In this document: positions 1-6,498 of the stretch, piece after piece
Numbering within the stretch: position 1 is the first letter of the stretch
Layout: each line of letters starts with the position of its first letter
Assembly (NCBI GenBank): GCA_964396055.1
Contig: CAYNDV010000125.1
Span: forward strand, 1-13,706
DNA: 13,706 bases
Direction of reading: 5' to 3'
Origin: CAYJPV01 sp964396055
GTDB taxonomy: Bacteria; Acidobacteriota; Vicinamibacteria; Vicinamibacterales; JAKQTR01
Position numbers and translations under genes: made by a program
The notes under the pieces: generated by a model
The model's database searches: none
The model's input: only the letters and a program-made list of their open reading frames with translations
What the model was told of the DNA's origin: nothing

Positions 1-1314
1 ATCAAGGACTTCATCGCCACGCCGCGGCCCAACGGCTACCAGTCGCTCCACACGTCGGTCATGACCGAGAAGGGCGTGCCCGTCGAGGTGCAGATCCGCA
101 CCGAGGACATGCACCGGCAGGCCGAGGAGGGCATCGCCTCGCACTGGAAGTACAAGGAAGGCCGCGTCGGCGCGGCCAACGACGAGCGCTACTTTCAGTG
201 GCTGCGCCAGATGCTGGAATGGCAGCAGGAGGTCCGCGACCCCCAGGAGTTCATCCAGAACCTCAAGGTGGACCTCTACCCCGAGGAGGTCTACACCTTC
301 ACGCCCAAGGGCGAAGTGAAGTCGCTGCCGCGCAACGCCACGGTCATCGACTTCGCATACGCGATCCACACGGCTGTGGGCCACCAGTGCATCGGCGCGC
401 GCATCAACGGCAAGATGATGCCGCTGCGCACGCGCCTCCAGAACGGCGACGTCATCGAGATCGTCACCAGCCCGAAACACAAGCCGAGCCGGGACTGGCT
501 GAACTTCGTCGTCACGACGCGGGCCCGCAACCGCATCAAGCAGTTCCTCCACAACGAGGAGAAGTCCGGGGCGGTCGAACTCGGCCGGAAGATTCTCGAG
601 AAGGAGGCGCGGCGCTTCGACGTCAACGTCAAGCTGCTGTTCGAGAGCGACCTGCTGGACCGCCTCGCGCCCGAGTGGGGCGTCCCGGGCGGGCCCGACC
701 TGCTGGCCGCCGTCGCCTACGGCAAGGTGGGCGCGCGGCAGGTGCTCGCCAAGGCCGTGCCCGCCGAGCAGCTCAAGGAGGAGAAGAAGGAGTCGGCCGT
801 CACCTCGGCCGTGAAACGCGCCATCGGCCTCGGGCCCGACCGCATCAAGGTGCGCGGCGCCGACGACATGCTGGTGTTCCGCGCCCGCTGCTGCAACCCG
901 ATCCAGGGCGAGCGCATCATCGGCTATATCACGCGCGGCAAGGGCGTGTCGGTCCACGCCGAGAGCTGCCCGAACGTCACGAACCTGCTCTTCGATCCCG
1001 AGCGCCGGATCGACGTCGAGTGGGACAAGGGCGACTCCCCCGCGCTGTACGTGCAGCGCCTGCAGCTGGACGTCGAAGATCGGCAGGGCATCCTGGCCGA
1101 GGTCAGCGCGAAGATCGCCGCCGTGCACACCAACATCCTGGACATCGAGGCGCGCACCGATCCGTCGGGGCGTGCGGGCATCAAGGTGACGGTGCAGATC
1201 AGCGACATGAAGCACCTCACGCGGGTCATCAAGGCGCTGCGCGGGGTGAAGGGCGTCGTGTCGGTGGATCGGGCCCGCGCCTCGGCCCTCGATGCCTCGC
1301 CCCTGCCGTCGTGA
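1..1314 (+). CDS. relA: RelA/SpoT-family (p)ppGpp synthetase, 3' part (5' end outside window)
   Basis: The frame is open from the first base, so 437 C-terminal residues are visible and the N-terminal HD hydrolase region cannot be judged. The enzyme makes, and in bifunctional members also degrades, the alarmone (p)ppGpp in the cytoplasm. What is seen, numbering from the first codon: the end of the synthetase domain at residues 1-55, with NGYQSLHTSV and the catalytic-type EVQIRT followed by MHRQAEEGIASHWKYK; a TGS domain at about 97-157 (VYTFTPKGEV to IEIVTS); a helical region; a conserved-cysteine region with CCNP at about 297-300; and a C-terminal ACT domain from about 353 (LQLDVEDRQGILAEVSAKIA). 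The domain order is that of full-length ribosome-associated Rel/SpoT proteins. The internal ATG at 61 is not the start, because synthetase motifs precede it. The gene converges on ridA. Whether it is RelA-like or bifunctional cannot be decided here. Confidence 0.95.
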   Translation: MKDFIATPRPNGYQSLHTSVMTEKGVPVEVQIRTEDMHRQAEEGIASHWKYKEGRVGAANDERYFQWLRQMLEWQQEVRDPQEFIQNLKVDLYPEEVYTFTPKGEVKSLPRNATVIDFAYAIHTAVGHQCIGARINGKMMPLRTRLQNGDVIEIVTSPKHKPSRDWLNFVVTTRARNRIKQFLHNEEKSGAVELGRKILEKEARRFDVNVKLLFESDLLDRLAPEWGVPGGPDLLAAVAYGKVGARQVLAKAVPAEQLKEEKKESAVTSAVKRAIGLGPDRIKVRGADDMLVFRARCCNPIQGERIIGYITRGKGVSVHAESCPNVTNLLFDPERRIDVEWDKGDSPALYVQRLQLDVEDRQGILAEVSAKIAAVHTNILDIEARTDPSGRAGIKVTVQISDMKHLTRVIKALRGVKGVVSVDRARASALDASPLPS

Positions 1315-1326
1315 CGGTCCGGGGGG

Positions 1327-1343
1327 CGGGGCCGCCAGCCCCG
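1327..1343. terminator. GC-rich hairpin after relA
   Basis: CGGGGC (1327-1332) pairs with GCCCCG (1338-1343) across a 5-nt loop CGCCA, starting 12 nt after the relA stop codon. No T-run follows, so the terminator role is inferred from its place between convergent genes. The core is almost the same as the hairpin at 13644-13660. Confidence 0.4.
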
Positions 1344-1351
1344 TACATGGC

Positions 1352-1387
1352 ACGGGCGCAGCCGGTGAACCCACCGGTCGCGCCCGT
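1352..1387. terminator. Long two-part hairpin between convergent relA and ridA
   Basis: ACGGGCGC (1352-1359) pairs with GCGCCCGT (1380-1387). After one A/C mismatch and a G-T wobble, CCGGTG (1362-1367) pairs with CACCGG (1372-1377) around an AACC loop. It can fold in transcripts from either strand and is followed on the plus strand by pyrimidine-rich sequence, so it may end both convergent transcripts. There is no classical T-tract. Confidence 0.5.
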
Positions 1388-1394
1388 CGTCCTT

Positions 1395-1450
1395 CCTCTA
1401 GCCTCTAGCCTCTAGCCTCTAGCCTCTAGCCTCTAGCCTCTAGCCTCTAG
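1395..1450. repeat. Heptamer tandem array, 8 perfect units of CCTCTAG
   Basis: Eight consecutive exact 7-bp units run from 1395 to 1450 with no sequence variation. On the minus strand the unit reads CTAGAGG. The last unit overlaps the end of ridA and supplies its TAG stop codon. The same unit in the same orientation recurs at 13661-13706. Perfect identity of all units suggests recent slippage-type expansion or a conserved function; the function is unknown. Confidence 0.97.
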
Positions 1451-1824
1451 AGCACCGCGATGACGTCGATCTCGATGCGCACGTCCTTCGGCAGGCGCCC
1501 CACCTGGACCGTGGAGCGGGCCGGCGCCGGGGCCGTGAAATACTCGGCGTAGACGGCGTTCATCGCGGCGAAGTCGTTCATGTCCGCCAGATAGACCGTC
1601 GTCCGCGCCACGTGGCCCAACGACGCGCCGGCCGCCGCGAGCACCGCGCCCACGTTGTCCAGGACGCGGCGGGTCATCGTCCCGATGTCGCCCTGCACCA
1701 CCTGACCCGTTGCGGGATCCACCGGGATCTGCCCCGACACGAAAACGAGGTTGCCTGTCTGCACGGCCTGCGAGTACGGGCCGATCGCCTGGGGGGCGCC
1801 GGAGGTCGCGATGCCGGTGCGCAT
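1447..1824 (-). CDS. ridA: RidA family enamine/imine deaminase
   Basis: The 125-residue product has the usual length of RidA (YjgF/YER057c/UK114), a cytoplasmic enzyme that hydrolyses reactive 2-aminoacrylate and related enamines made by PLP enzymes. Family marks are GPYSQA at 15-20 (Tyr17), VFVSGQIP at 27-34, the substrate-binding Arg103 in PARSTV, and Glu118 in RIEIDVIAVL at the C-terminus. These match the catalytic positions of E. coli RidA (Tyr17, Arg105, Glu120). The ATG at 1824 is preceded by GGAG at 1834-1831 with 6 nt spacing. That ribosome site overlaps the rpmB stop codon, so the gene is probably translated from the rpmB transcript and coupled to it. Its stop codon is formed by the CCTCTAG array. 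Confidence 0.95.
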   Translation of the reverse strand: MRTGIATSGAPQAIGPYSQAVQTGNLVFVSGQIPVDPATGQVVQGDIGTMTRRVLDNVGAVLAAAGASLGHVARTTVYLADMNDFAAMNAVYAEYFTAPAPARSTVQVGRLPKDVRIEIDVIAVL

Positions 1825-1833
1825 GGACGGCTC

Positions 1834-2025
1834 CTAGGCGGCCTTGACGATCTTGCCGCTGCGCAGGCAGCGGGTGCAGACGCGGATCCGCTTGGTCGCC
1901 CCGTTCACCGATGCGCGCACCGTCTGGAGGTTCGGCTCGAACCGGCGCGGCGTGACGTTGTGGGCGTGAGAGATGTTGCGGCCCACGACGGGGCCCTTTC
2001 CACAGATTTCGCAGCGTTTGGCCAT
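1834..2025 (-). CDS. rpmB: 50S ribosomal protein L28
   Basis: The 63-residue protein begins MAKRCEICGKGPVVGRNISH and continues with HNVTPRRFEPNLQ, the diagnostic L28 pattern, and ends in a short basic tail. Two cysteine pairs (Cys5/Cys8 and Cys50/Cys53) make it the zinc-binding C+ form. It is a component of the large ribosomal subunit. The start at 2025 is chosen by homology; a longer in-frame extension to 2142 is out of family. The upstream sequence has only a modest ribosome site (GGGA or AAGAG). ridA starts 9 nt after the stop, so the two form an operon, probably read from the promoter near 2133-2141. Confidence 0.95.
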   Translation of the reverse strand: MAKRCEICGKGPVVGRNISHAHNVTPRRFEPNLQTVRASVNGATKRIRVCTRCLRSGKIVKAA

Positions 2026-2048
2026 GACTCTTGTCCCTGCACGGGCCG

Positions 2049-2066
2049 GCAGGGCTGAAGCCCTGC
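2049..2066. repeat. REP-like palindrome in the rpmB leader
   Basis: GCAGGGCTGAAGCCCTGC is a perfect inverted repeat: 8-nt arms around GA, or a 7-bp stem with a 4-nt loop as RNA. It lies 24 nt upstream of the rpmB ATG inside the inferred 5' leader. The form resembles the dispersed 'GGGCTGAAGCCC' palindromes of GC-rich genomes, and is distinct from the GGGGC..GCCCC hairpins elsewhere in this window. It could be an interspersed repeat or a regulatory leader hairpin. Confidence 0.65.
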
Positions 2067-2132
2067 ACGACGTCCTTCCTGGTGGCCCCGAGGCGGCGCA
2101 GATGCGCACCGCGCGGCGGGGCGGAACCATCA

Positions 2133-2141
2133 AGGATAGCA
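2133..2141 (-). promoter_or_regulatory. Putative extended -10 promoter for rpmB-ridA
   Basis: On the minus strand the sequence reads TGCTATCCT, a TGn-extended -10 box with 4 of 6 matches to TATAAT. No convincing -35 box lies 16-18 nt upstream. It would start transcription near 2126 and give a leader of about 100 nt carrying the palindrome at 2049-2066. Confidence 0.4.
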
Positions 2142-2231
2142 CACAACCGGGCAGGGGCTCCAGGCGCCGGGCTCCCGGAGGCCGGCGCCGCGCGACGGGG
2201 ACTTCGGGCGTCAGGGCCCCGACAGCGGCGG

Positions 2232-2240
2232 TGCTATCAT
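2232..2240 (+). promoter_or_regulatory. Putative extended -10 promoter abutting the VWFA remnant
   Basis: TGCTATCAT is a TGn-extended -10 box with 5 of 6 matches to TATAAT. It lies 6 nt before the GTG at 2247, so initiation about 7 nt downstream would give a leaderless message starting at the GTG. No -35 box or Shine-Dalgarno sequence is visible. It shares GTGCTATC with the minus-strand box at 2133-2141. Confidence 0.35.
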
Positions 2241-2246
2241 CGCGCC

Positions 2247-2603
2247 GTGACGACGCGATCCGCGGTCGGTGTGGCGGTTCTGGCGATGCTGGCGTCGGCC
2301 GGGTTCGGGGGCACCGCCCGGCAATCGTTGTTCCGCGCCACCACGCTGGGTGTGCGCGTGGATGTGCTCGTCACCGACGGGAAGAAGCCGGTGGCCGGCC
2401 TGACGGGGCGCGACTTCGAGGTGCGGGACAACGGCGTCCTGCAGGCCGTCGAGGTGGTCGACGCGGCCGAGGTGCCGCTCAACGTGGTGCTGGCCCTCGA
2501 CACGAGCGGCAGCACGGCCGGCGCGCGGCGGGCGGATCCTCGGGCGCCCCTACGACACCAAGGGCGACGCCGCGTCGAAGACCATTGCCGCCATCGCCCA
2601 TGA
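2247..2603 (+). pseudogene. VWFA-related secreted protein, N-terminal remnant
   Basis: From the GTG at 2247 the frame encodes a signal peptide (about residues 1-25, TTRSAVGVAVLAMLASAGFGG), then the 'VWFA-related' N-terminal module (VRVDVLVTDGKKPVAGLTGRDFEVRDNGV, VPLNVVLALDTSGS). The MIDAS-type DTSGS motif, the first metal-binding loop of a von Willebrand A domain, is intact at about 88-92. Right after it the homology stops: the frame gives a low-complexity Arg-rich tail and ends at 2603, while a different frame continues with TPR-protein sequence. Family members normally carry a further 150-200 residues of A domain, so most of the domain has been lost. The likely cause is a deletion that joined two neighbouring genes. 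The intact parent would act outside the cytoplasm; its function is not known. Confidence 0.7.
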
Positions 2604-3442
2604 AGCCTCGACCTCGGACGCACCGGCCTTCCTGAAGCGGGCGGCCGTGCTCCACTCCGATGTGGCGGCGTACACCGATCTTCAGCCCCTTCTCAGCACC
2701 GGCGCGGCCGCGCCGTCCTTGCCACCTGCGGATGAGATCCAGGTGGGAGTCGCCGCCGGGCACACCATTGCCCGCGAAAAGTACATCCCGCCGCTGCTCA
2801 CCCGGAACCGGCTCGTATTGAACCAGGACGGCCGGGTGATCGGCGAAACGGTGGCGAGCTGGAGCTGGCCGTTCGCCCGCTACCTGCTGGACCTGCTGGC
2901 GGAGAGGCCCGGACGCATCCTGCGTCCGGATCGGCCCGATCGCGCCACCGACCCGTTCGTGGGGGCGTGGTATCACGCGACCACGGCGTACATGATGGCC
3001 AGCGGCCTCTACGGCGACGCGACGCCGCACCTCACGCACGCGGCCCGGGTGCTGCCCGACGATGCGCGCATGGCGTTCGATTCGGCCAGACGAGGCGGCG
3101 ACCGAGCTCACGGCGGCGCTGGCGCAGAACCCAACGGGCGCGGTGGCGTTCTACGCGCGCCTGTTCGCCGGCCGCGTGGCTCGGACCTCCGGGCGCACGG
3201 ATGACGCCGCCCGGCACTACCAGGAGGCGCTCGCGCTGTTCCCCGACGCGCAGTCCGCGCTGCTCGGCGCGAGCCACGCGGCGCTGCTCACCGCAGACGT
3301 GGCCGGCACGCTGGCGCCCGTCGGGCGTCTGGGGCCGCACTCGGCCTCCTTCGCCGCCGACCCGTGGTGGCAGTACCACCTCTGCGCCGGGCGGGAGGCC
3401 GACACGCTGCTGCGGGCGCTCTGGGCGGCGGTCCCGCGCTGA
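2524..3442 (+). pseudogene. TPR-type protein, frameshifted remnant with internal deletion
   Basis: Two frames together give the C-terminal part of one protein. The first, from about 2524 to 3090, reads GRILGRPYDTKGDAASKTIAAIAH, AFLKRAAVLHSDVAAYTD, DPFVGAWYHATTAYMMASGLYGDATPHLTHAARVLPDDARMAFDSA. The second, from about 3080 to the TGA at 3442, reads RPDEAATELTAALAQNPTGAVAFYARLFAGR, DDAARHYQEALALFPDAQSALLG, DPWWQYHLCAGREADTLLRALW. The helical pairs ending in 'LFPDAQSALL' look like tetratricopeptide repeats. The frame changes between about 3080 and 3110, and the join seems to lack the segment that should link the two TPR blocks. No start codon of its own is credible, because the upstream part is replaced by the VWFA remnant. 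A gene caller may split it into pieces at 2647-3204 and 3062-3442. The end lies 1 nt from the stop of the convergent esterase gene. Confidence 0.65.
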
Positions 3443-3443
3443 C

Positions 3444-4379
3444 TCAGCGGGGCTTCGGGCCGAGCGTGCGCAGCCAGCGCGTCAGCGCCTGCGCCCACGA
3501 GGCCACGTGCGGATTGTCGAGGGCCAGCGCGAAGCCGTGACCGCCCTCCGACAGGACGTGCAGCTCCGCCGGAATCTGCTTCTGGCGCAGCGCGCGGTAC
3601 ATCAGCAGCGTGTTCTCCACCGGCACGCCCTTGTCGTTGTCGGCGTGGACGAAGAACGTCGGCGGCGTCCCGTCCTTCACCTGCAGCTCGGCCGAGTACC
3701 GCGCGGCCATCGCCGGGTCCGGCGGGTCGCCGATCAGCATCCGTCTCGATCCCGTGTGCGCGGCCGCATCGACGAACGAGATCACGGGGTACATCAGGAT
3801 CATGAAGTCGGGCCGTGACCGTTCGCGCTCCACGGGGTCGGCCGCCGCCGGATCGCCGGCGTCGAACTGCGTGCCGAGCGTGGCGGCGAGATGGCCCCCG
3901 GCCGAGAAGCCCATGATGCCGATGCGCCCGGGATCGATGTTCCAGCCCGTGGCCCGCGAACGGACCAGCCGCATGGCGCGTTTCGCGTCGAGGAGCGGCG
4001 TCTGGTGCGGCTCGACCGACGTCTCGGCCGACGGCAGCCGGTACTTCAGGACGATGCCGGCCACGCCGCTGGCGGCCAGGTACCGGGCGACATCGGTGCC
4101 CTCGTAGTCGTAGGCGAGGCCGCTGTACCCGCCGCCGGGACAAATCACGACCGCCTGGCCCGTGGCGAACCGCTTGACGGGCAGGTAGACGTCGATGGCC
4201 GGCTCCTGCACGCGCGTGACCCACTTGAAGCCCCGGTCTTCGACCTGCTCCGTCAGAGACGAGGGCTTCGCGTTCGGCGGTGCGCCGGGGTAGAGCTTCA
4301 CCTGGTGATCCTGCGCGGCGAGCGGCGTGCCGCCGAGGATCATCAGGACGAGGGCGATCAGCGTTCGCGTGCGTGTCAT
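3444..4379 (-). CDS. Secreted alpha/beta-hydrolase, probable carbohydrate esterase
   Basis: The 311-residue protein has a signal peptide (MTRTRTLIALVLMILGGTPLAAQ), so it acts outside the cytoplasm. Visible catalytic elements are the oxyanion loop PGGGY at 81-85, the nucleophile elbow GFSAGG with Ser159, the acid in HADNDKGVP (Asp247 or Asp249), and His281 in EGGHGF. This layout is typical of the BD-FAE/acetylxylan-esterase-like group of the fold, so it probably removes acyl groups from sugars; the substrate is not determined. The start at 4379 is chosen because GAGGAG (4388-4383) lies 3-4 nt upstream. An alternative ATG at 4391 would overlap the upstream stop codon as ATGA but lacks a ribosome site. 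It is the second gene of an operon with the sialate O-acetylesterase, 8 nt downstream of it. Confidence 0.88.
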   Translation of the reverse strand: MTRTRTLIALVLMILGGTPLAAQDHQVKLYPGAPPNAKPSSLTEQVEDRGFKWVTRVQEPAIDVYLPVKRFATGQAVVICPGGGYSGLAYDYEGTDVARYLAASGVAGIVLKYRLPSAETSVEPHQTPLLDAKRAMRLVRSRATGWNIDPGRIGIMGFSAGGHLAATLGTQFDAGDPAAADPVERERSRPDFMILMYPVISFVDAAAHTGSRRMLIGDPPDPAMAARYSAELQVKDGTPPTFFVHADNDKGVPVENTLLMYRALRQKQIPAELHVLSEGGHGFALALDNPHVASWAQALTRWLRTLGPKPR

Positions 4380-4387
4380 GGTTCTCC

Positions 4388-6346
4388 TCATTTGACCGGG
4401 ATCTCGAACGGGCCCGCGGGCAGGCCGCTGCCGTCCGTGAGATTGCAGATCGGGCTGGCGCCCCAGCAGTACCGGACGCGGCTCGGCGTCCAGCCCGGCA
4501 CCGTCGGCACTGTCAGCGCGATCCGGGTGCCGTCCACGTCGCCGCTGACGAACCGGCACGAGCCGGGGCCCGCGCCGCAGAGTTCGAAGGCCATGGCCTG
4601 GCCCGCGCTGAGCGCCTGCAGGCCGCCCTCGACTTCGGCGAACGTGACGATCACTCGGCGGCCCTCACGCCGCGCCGCTGCGGGCACGGGCCCGGACGCC
4701 GTGACGCGATCGCCGTAGATGACGCGGCGGGCCGCGCGCGCGAGGCGCCGGCCGACGTCCAGCTTGTTGCCGGGATGCAGGTCGTCGCGGTCGCCGATGT
4801 CGATCGTGACGGCGAGACCCGCGTGCGCGTCGGTGGCCACGGCCCGCCGCTGGGCTTCACGCAGGTCGGCCCAGTTCGACTCCGTCGGTGCCGCCGGCAC
4901 GGGGCCGAAGTTGGGCAACTGCACGATCAGGAAGGGCAGGTCGGCGTTGAACTGGGCGCGCCAGCCGGCCATCAGCCCGCCCAGCAGCCGTTCGTACCCG
5001 GCCGGCTCGTCGGCGTTCGTCTCGCCCTGATACCACACGACGCCGCGCAAGCCGTACGCGCCGATGGGCGCAATCATGCCGTTGTAGAGCGTCGTCAGGC
5101 CCGCGATGGTTTCCCAGGGCGCCCGGGGCGGCCGGCCCATCGCCAGCGGGACCATCCGGTACTGCCAGGCGTCGCCCATCGGGAGCGTGCTGCCGTCCCC
5201 CAGTTCGAGCGACATCGCCTCGGCCGGTCCCACGAGCCCGCCGGCGTCCCACGTACTCAGCACGTTGACTACCACGACGTTGACGCCGGCGCGCAGCGTT
5301 CCCTCCGCCAGCGTGTACGTGCGGCGGGTGCCCCAGCCGAAGGTGTTGCGGACCATGCGGCCGTTCACCCAGGTCTGGTCCACCTCGTCGATCCCGCCCA
5401 GCGACAGCGTGGCGGCGCCGGCTGCCTGCGCGGGCGTCAGGGTGAACGCGCGCCGGTACCACACCATGCCGTCGTGCGCGGCCAGTTCCTGCACGCCCCA
5501 GGTCTTCCAGTTCGTCAAGGCGGGCACCGCGACCCACGGGCCGGCGTGGTCCGGGTGCCACGGTTCGCCGGCGTCCGGGCCGCGTCGGTGCCACCACGCC
5601 TGCCACAGGCGGCCGAAGCTCTGGTTGGCGGCCGCCTCGTCACGCGCGTACTCCCGCAGCACATCGAGACGCGGGTCGAAACCGCCGGCCGCCCGCAGGC
5701 TTGCCTCGTTCATCCACGGTTCGATGGCCGTGCCCGCCCACGCGGCGGCGACGAGGCCGACCGGCACCTGCTGTGTGTCGTGCACCTCACGACCGAAGAA
5801 GTAGCACGCGGCCGAGAAGCCGCGGACGCTCTCGGGGCTCGCCGTCTGCCAGGATGCCGGCGTGTCGAAGGCGGTTGCAGGTTCGGGCGCGCCGGCCCTC
5901 GGAATCGTCAGCAGCCGGATGGCGTCGTTGGTGGACCGCGCCGCGGCGCCGGCGCCGCCGCGCGCCTGGCCGACGGGCATCGCCATGTTCGACTGGCCGG
6001 CACACAGGAACACGTCGCCGACGAGCACATCCGTGACCGCCAGCGTGGCCCCCGAGCCGGTCGTGGCCTGGAGGACGTAGGGGCCTCCGGCGTCGAGGGC
6101 CGGCAGCGTGACGAGCCAGCGGCCCGTCGAGTCGGCGCGTGTGGCCACCTCGCGGCCGCCCATGGCCACGGCGACAGCCTCGCCGGCGGGGGCCGTTCCC
6201 CAGACTGGAATGGGCCGGCCGCGCTGCAGGACCGCGTGATCACGGACGAGCGGCCCCAGGGCGAATGGGGCCTGGGCGCGAGCCGGTGCCGTCACGGCGA
6301 ACGTAACCAGGATGGTGGCGGCGATGCAGCAGGTCCGGCGGTTCAT
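4388..6346 (-). CDS. Sialate O-acetylesterase (SASA/SGNH hydrolase), secreted
   Basis: The 652-residue protein starts with a signal peptide (MNRRTCCIAATILVTFAVTAPARAQA). It has the family's SGNH marks: GQSNM with nucleophile Ser119, WYQGETNA at about 438-445, and DLHPGNK with Asp522 and His524. Between the two halves of the catalytic domain, around residues 265-390, lies a beta-rich segment (WYRRAFTL, LGGIDEVDQTWVNG, LRAGVNVVVVNV) like the galactose-binding jelly-roll insert of this family. Such enzymes cut O-acetyl esters from sialic acid or other glycans; the true substrate here may be a plant or microbial polysaccharide. The length agrees with family members. The start at 6346 has GAGGA 5 nt upstream and a promoter just before it. 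It is the first gene of the operon with the esterase at 3444-4379. A long open frame on the opposite strand is a GC shadow. Confidence 0.93.
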   Translation of the reverse strand: MNRRTCCIAATILVTFAVTAPARAQAPFALGPLVRDHAVLQRGRPIPVWGTAPAGEAVAVAMGGREVATRADSTGRWLVTLPALDAGGPYVLQATTGSGATLAVTDVLVGDVFLCAGQSNMAMPVGQARGGAGAAARSTNDAIRLLTIPRAGAPEPATAFDTPASWQTASPESVRGFSAACYFFGREVHDTQQVPVGLVAAAWAGTAIEPWMNEASLRAAGGFDPRLDVLREYARDEAAANQSFGRLWQAWWHRRGPDAGEPWHPDHAGPWVAVPALTNWKTWGVQELAAHDGMVWYRRAFTLTPAQAAGAATLSLGGIDEVDQTWVNGRMVRNTFGWGTRRTYTLAEGTLRAGVNVVVVNVLSTWDAGGLVGPAEAMSLELGDGSTLPMGDAWQYRMVPLAMGRPPRAPWETIAGLTTLYNGMIAPIGAYGLRGVVWYQGETNADEPAGYERLLGGLMAGWRAQFNADLPFLIVQLPNFGPVPAAPTESNWADLREAQRRAVATDAHAGLAVTIDIGDRDDLHPGNKLDVGRRLARAARRVIYGDRVTASGPVPAAARREGRRVIVTFAEVEGGLQALSAGQAMAFELCGAGPGSCRFVSGDVDGTRIALTVPTVPGWTPSRVRYCWGASPICNLTDGSGLPAGPFEIPVK

Positions 6347-6367
6347 ACGAGTCCTCGAGTCGTCGGG

Positions 6368-6396
6368 ATACTACGACCCCGACGCGCTGGTGACAA
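6368..6396 (-). promoter_or_regulatory. Sigma-70-like promoter of the esterase operon
   Basis: On the minus strand TTGTCA (6396-6391, 5 of 6 to the -35 consensus) is separated by 17 nt from TAGTAT (6373-6368, 4 of 6 to the -10 consensus). Transcription would start near 6361, about 15 nt before the ATG at 6346, leaving just enough room for the ribosome site. Confidence 0.5.
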
Positions 6397-6498
6397 GAGC
6401 CTGTGCGGCCGAGACGGCCCGGGCGGCGCGTCAGGAACGGCGTGCCGGCCTGGCGGTACGACGTTGACCCGGGCGCAGCCCCGTGACACGCTGACAGG

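Noticed and set aside
61..1314. ATG at 61 as the start of relA
   Set aside because: Synthetase motifs (KDFIATPRPNGYQSLHTSV) are encoded in frame from base 1, so the gene begins before the window.
1395..1450. CRISPR array
   Set aside because: The repeats are 7 bp and directly contiguous, with no spacers and no cas genes nearby.
1395..1450. Telomere-type repeat or eukaryotic contamination
   Set aside because: The unit CCTCTAG is not a known telomere unit such as CCCTAAA, and it sits between bacterial genes in two places.
1433..2146. 237-residue minus-strand frame across ridA and rpmB
   Set aside because: It is an out-of-frame shadow spanning two well-identified genes.
6464..6492. TTGACC promoter for the cysteine-cluster gene
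   Set aside because: The -35-like hexamer is not followed by any acceptable -10 box at 16-18 nt.
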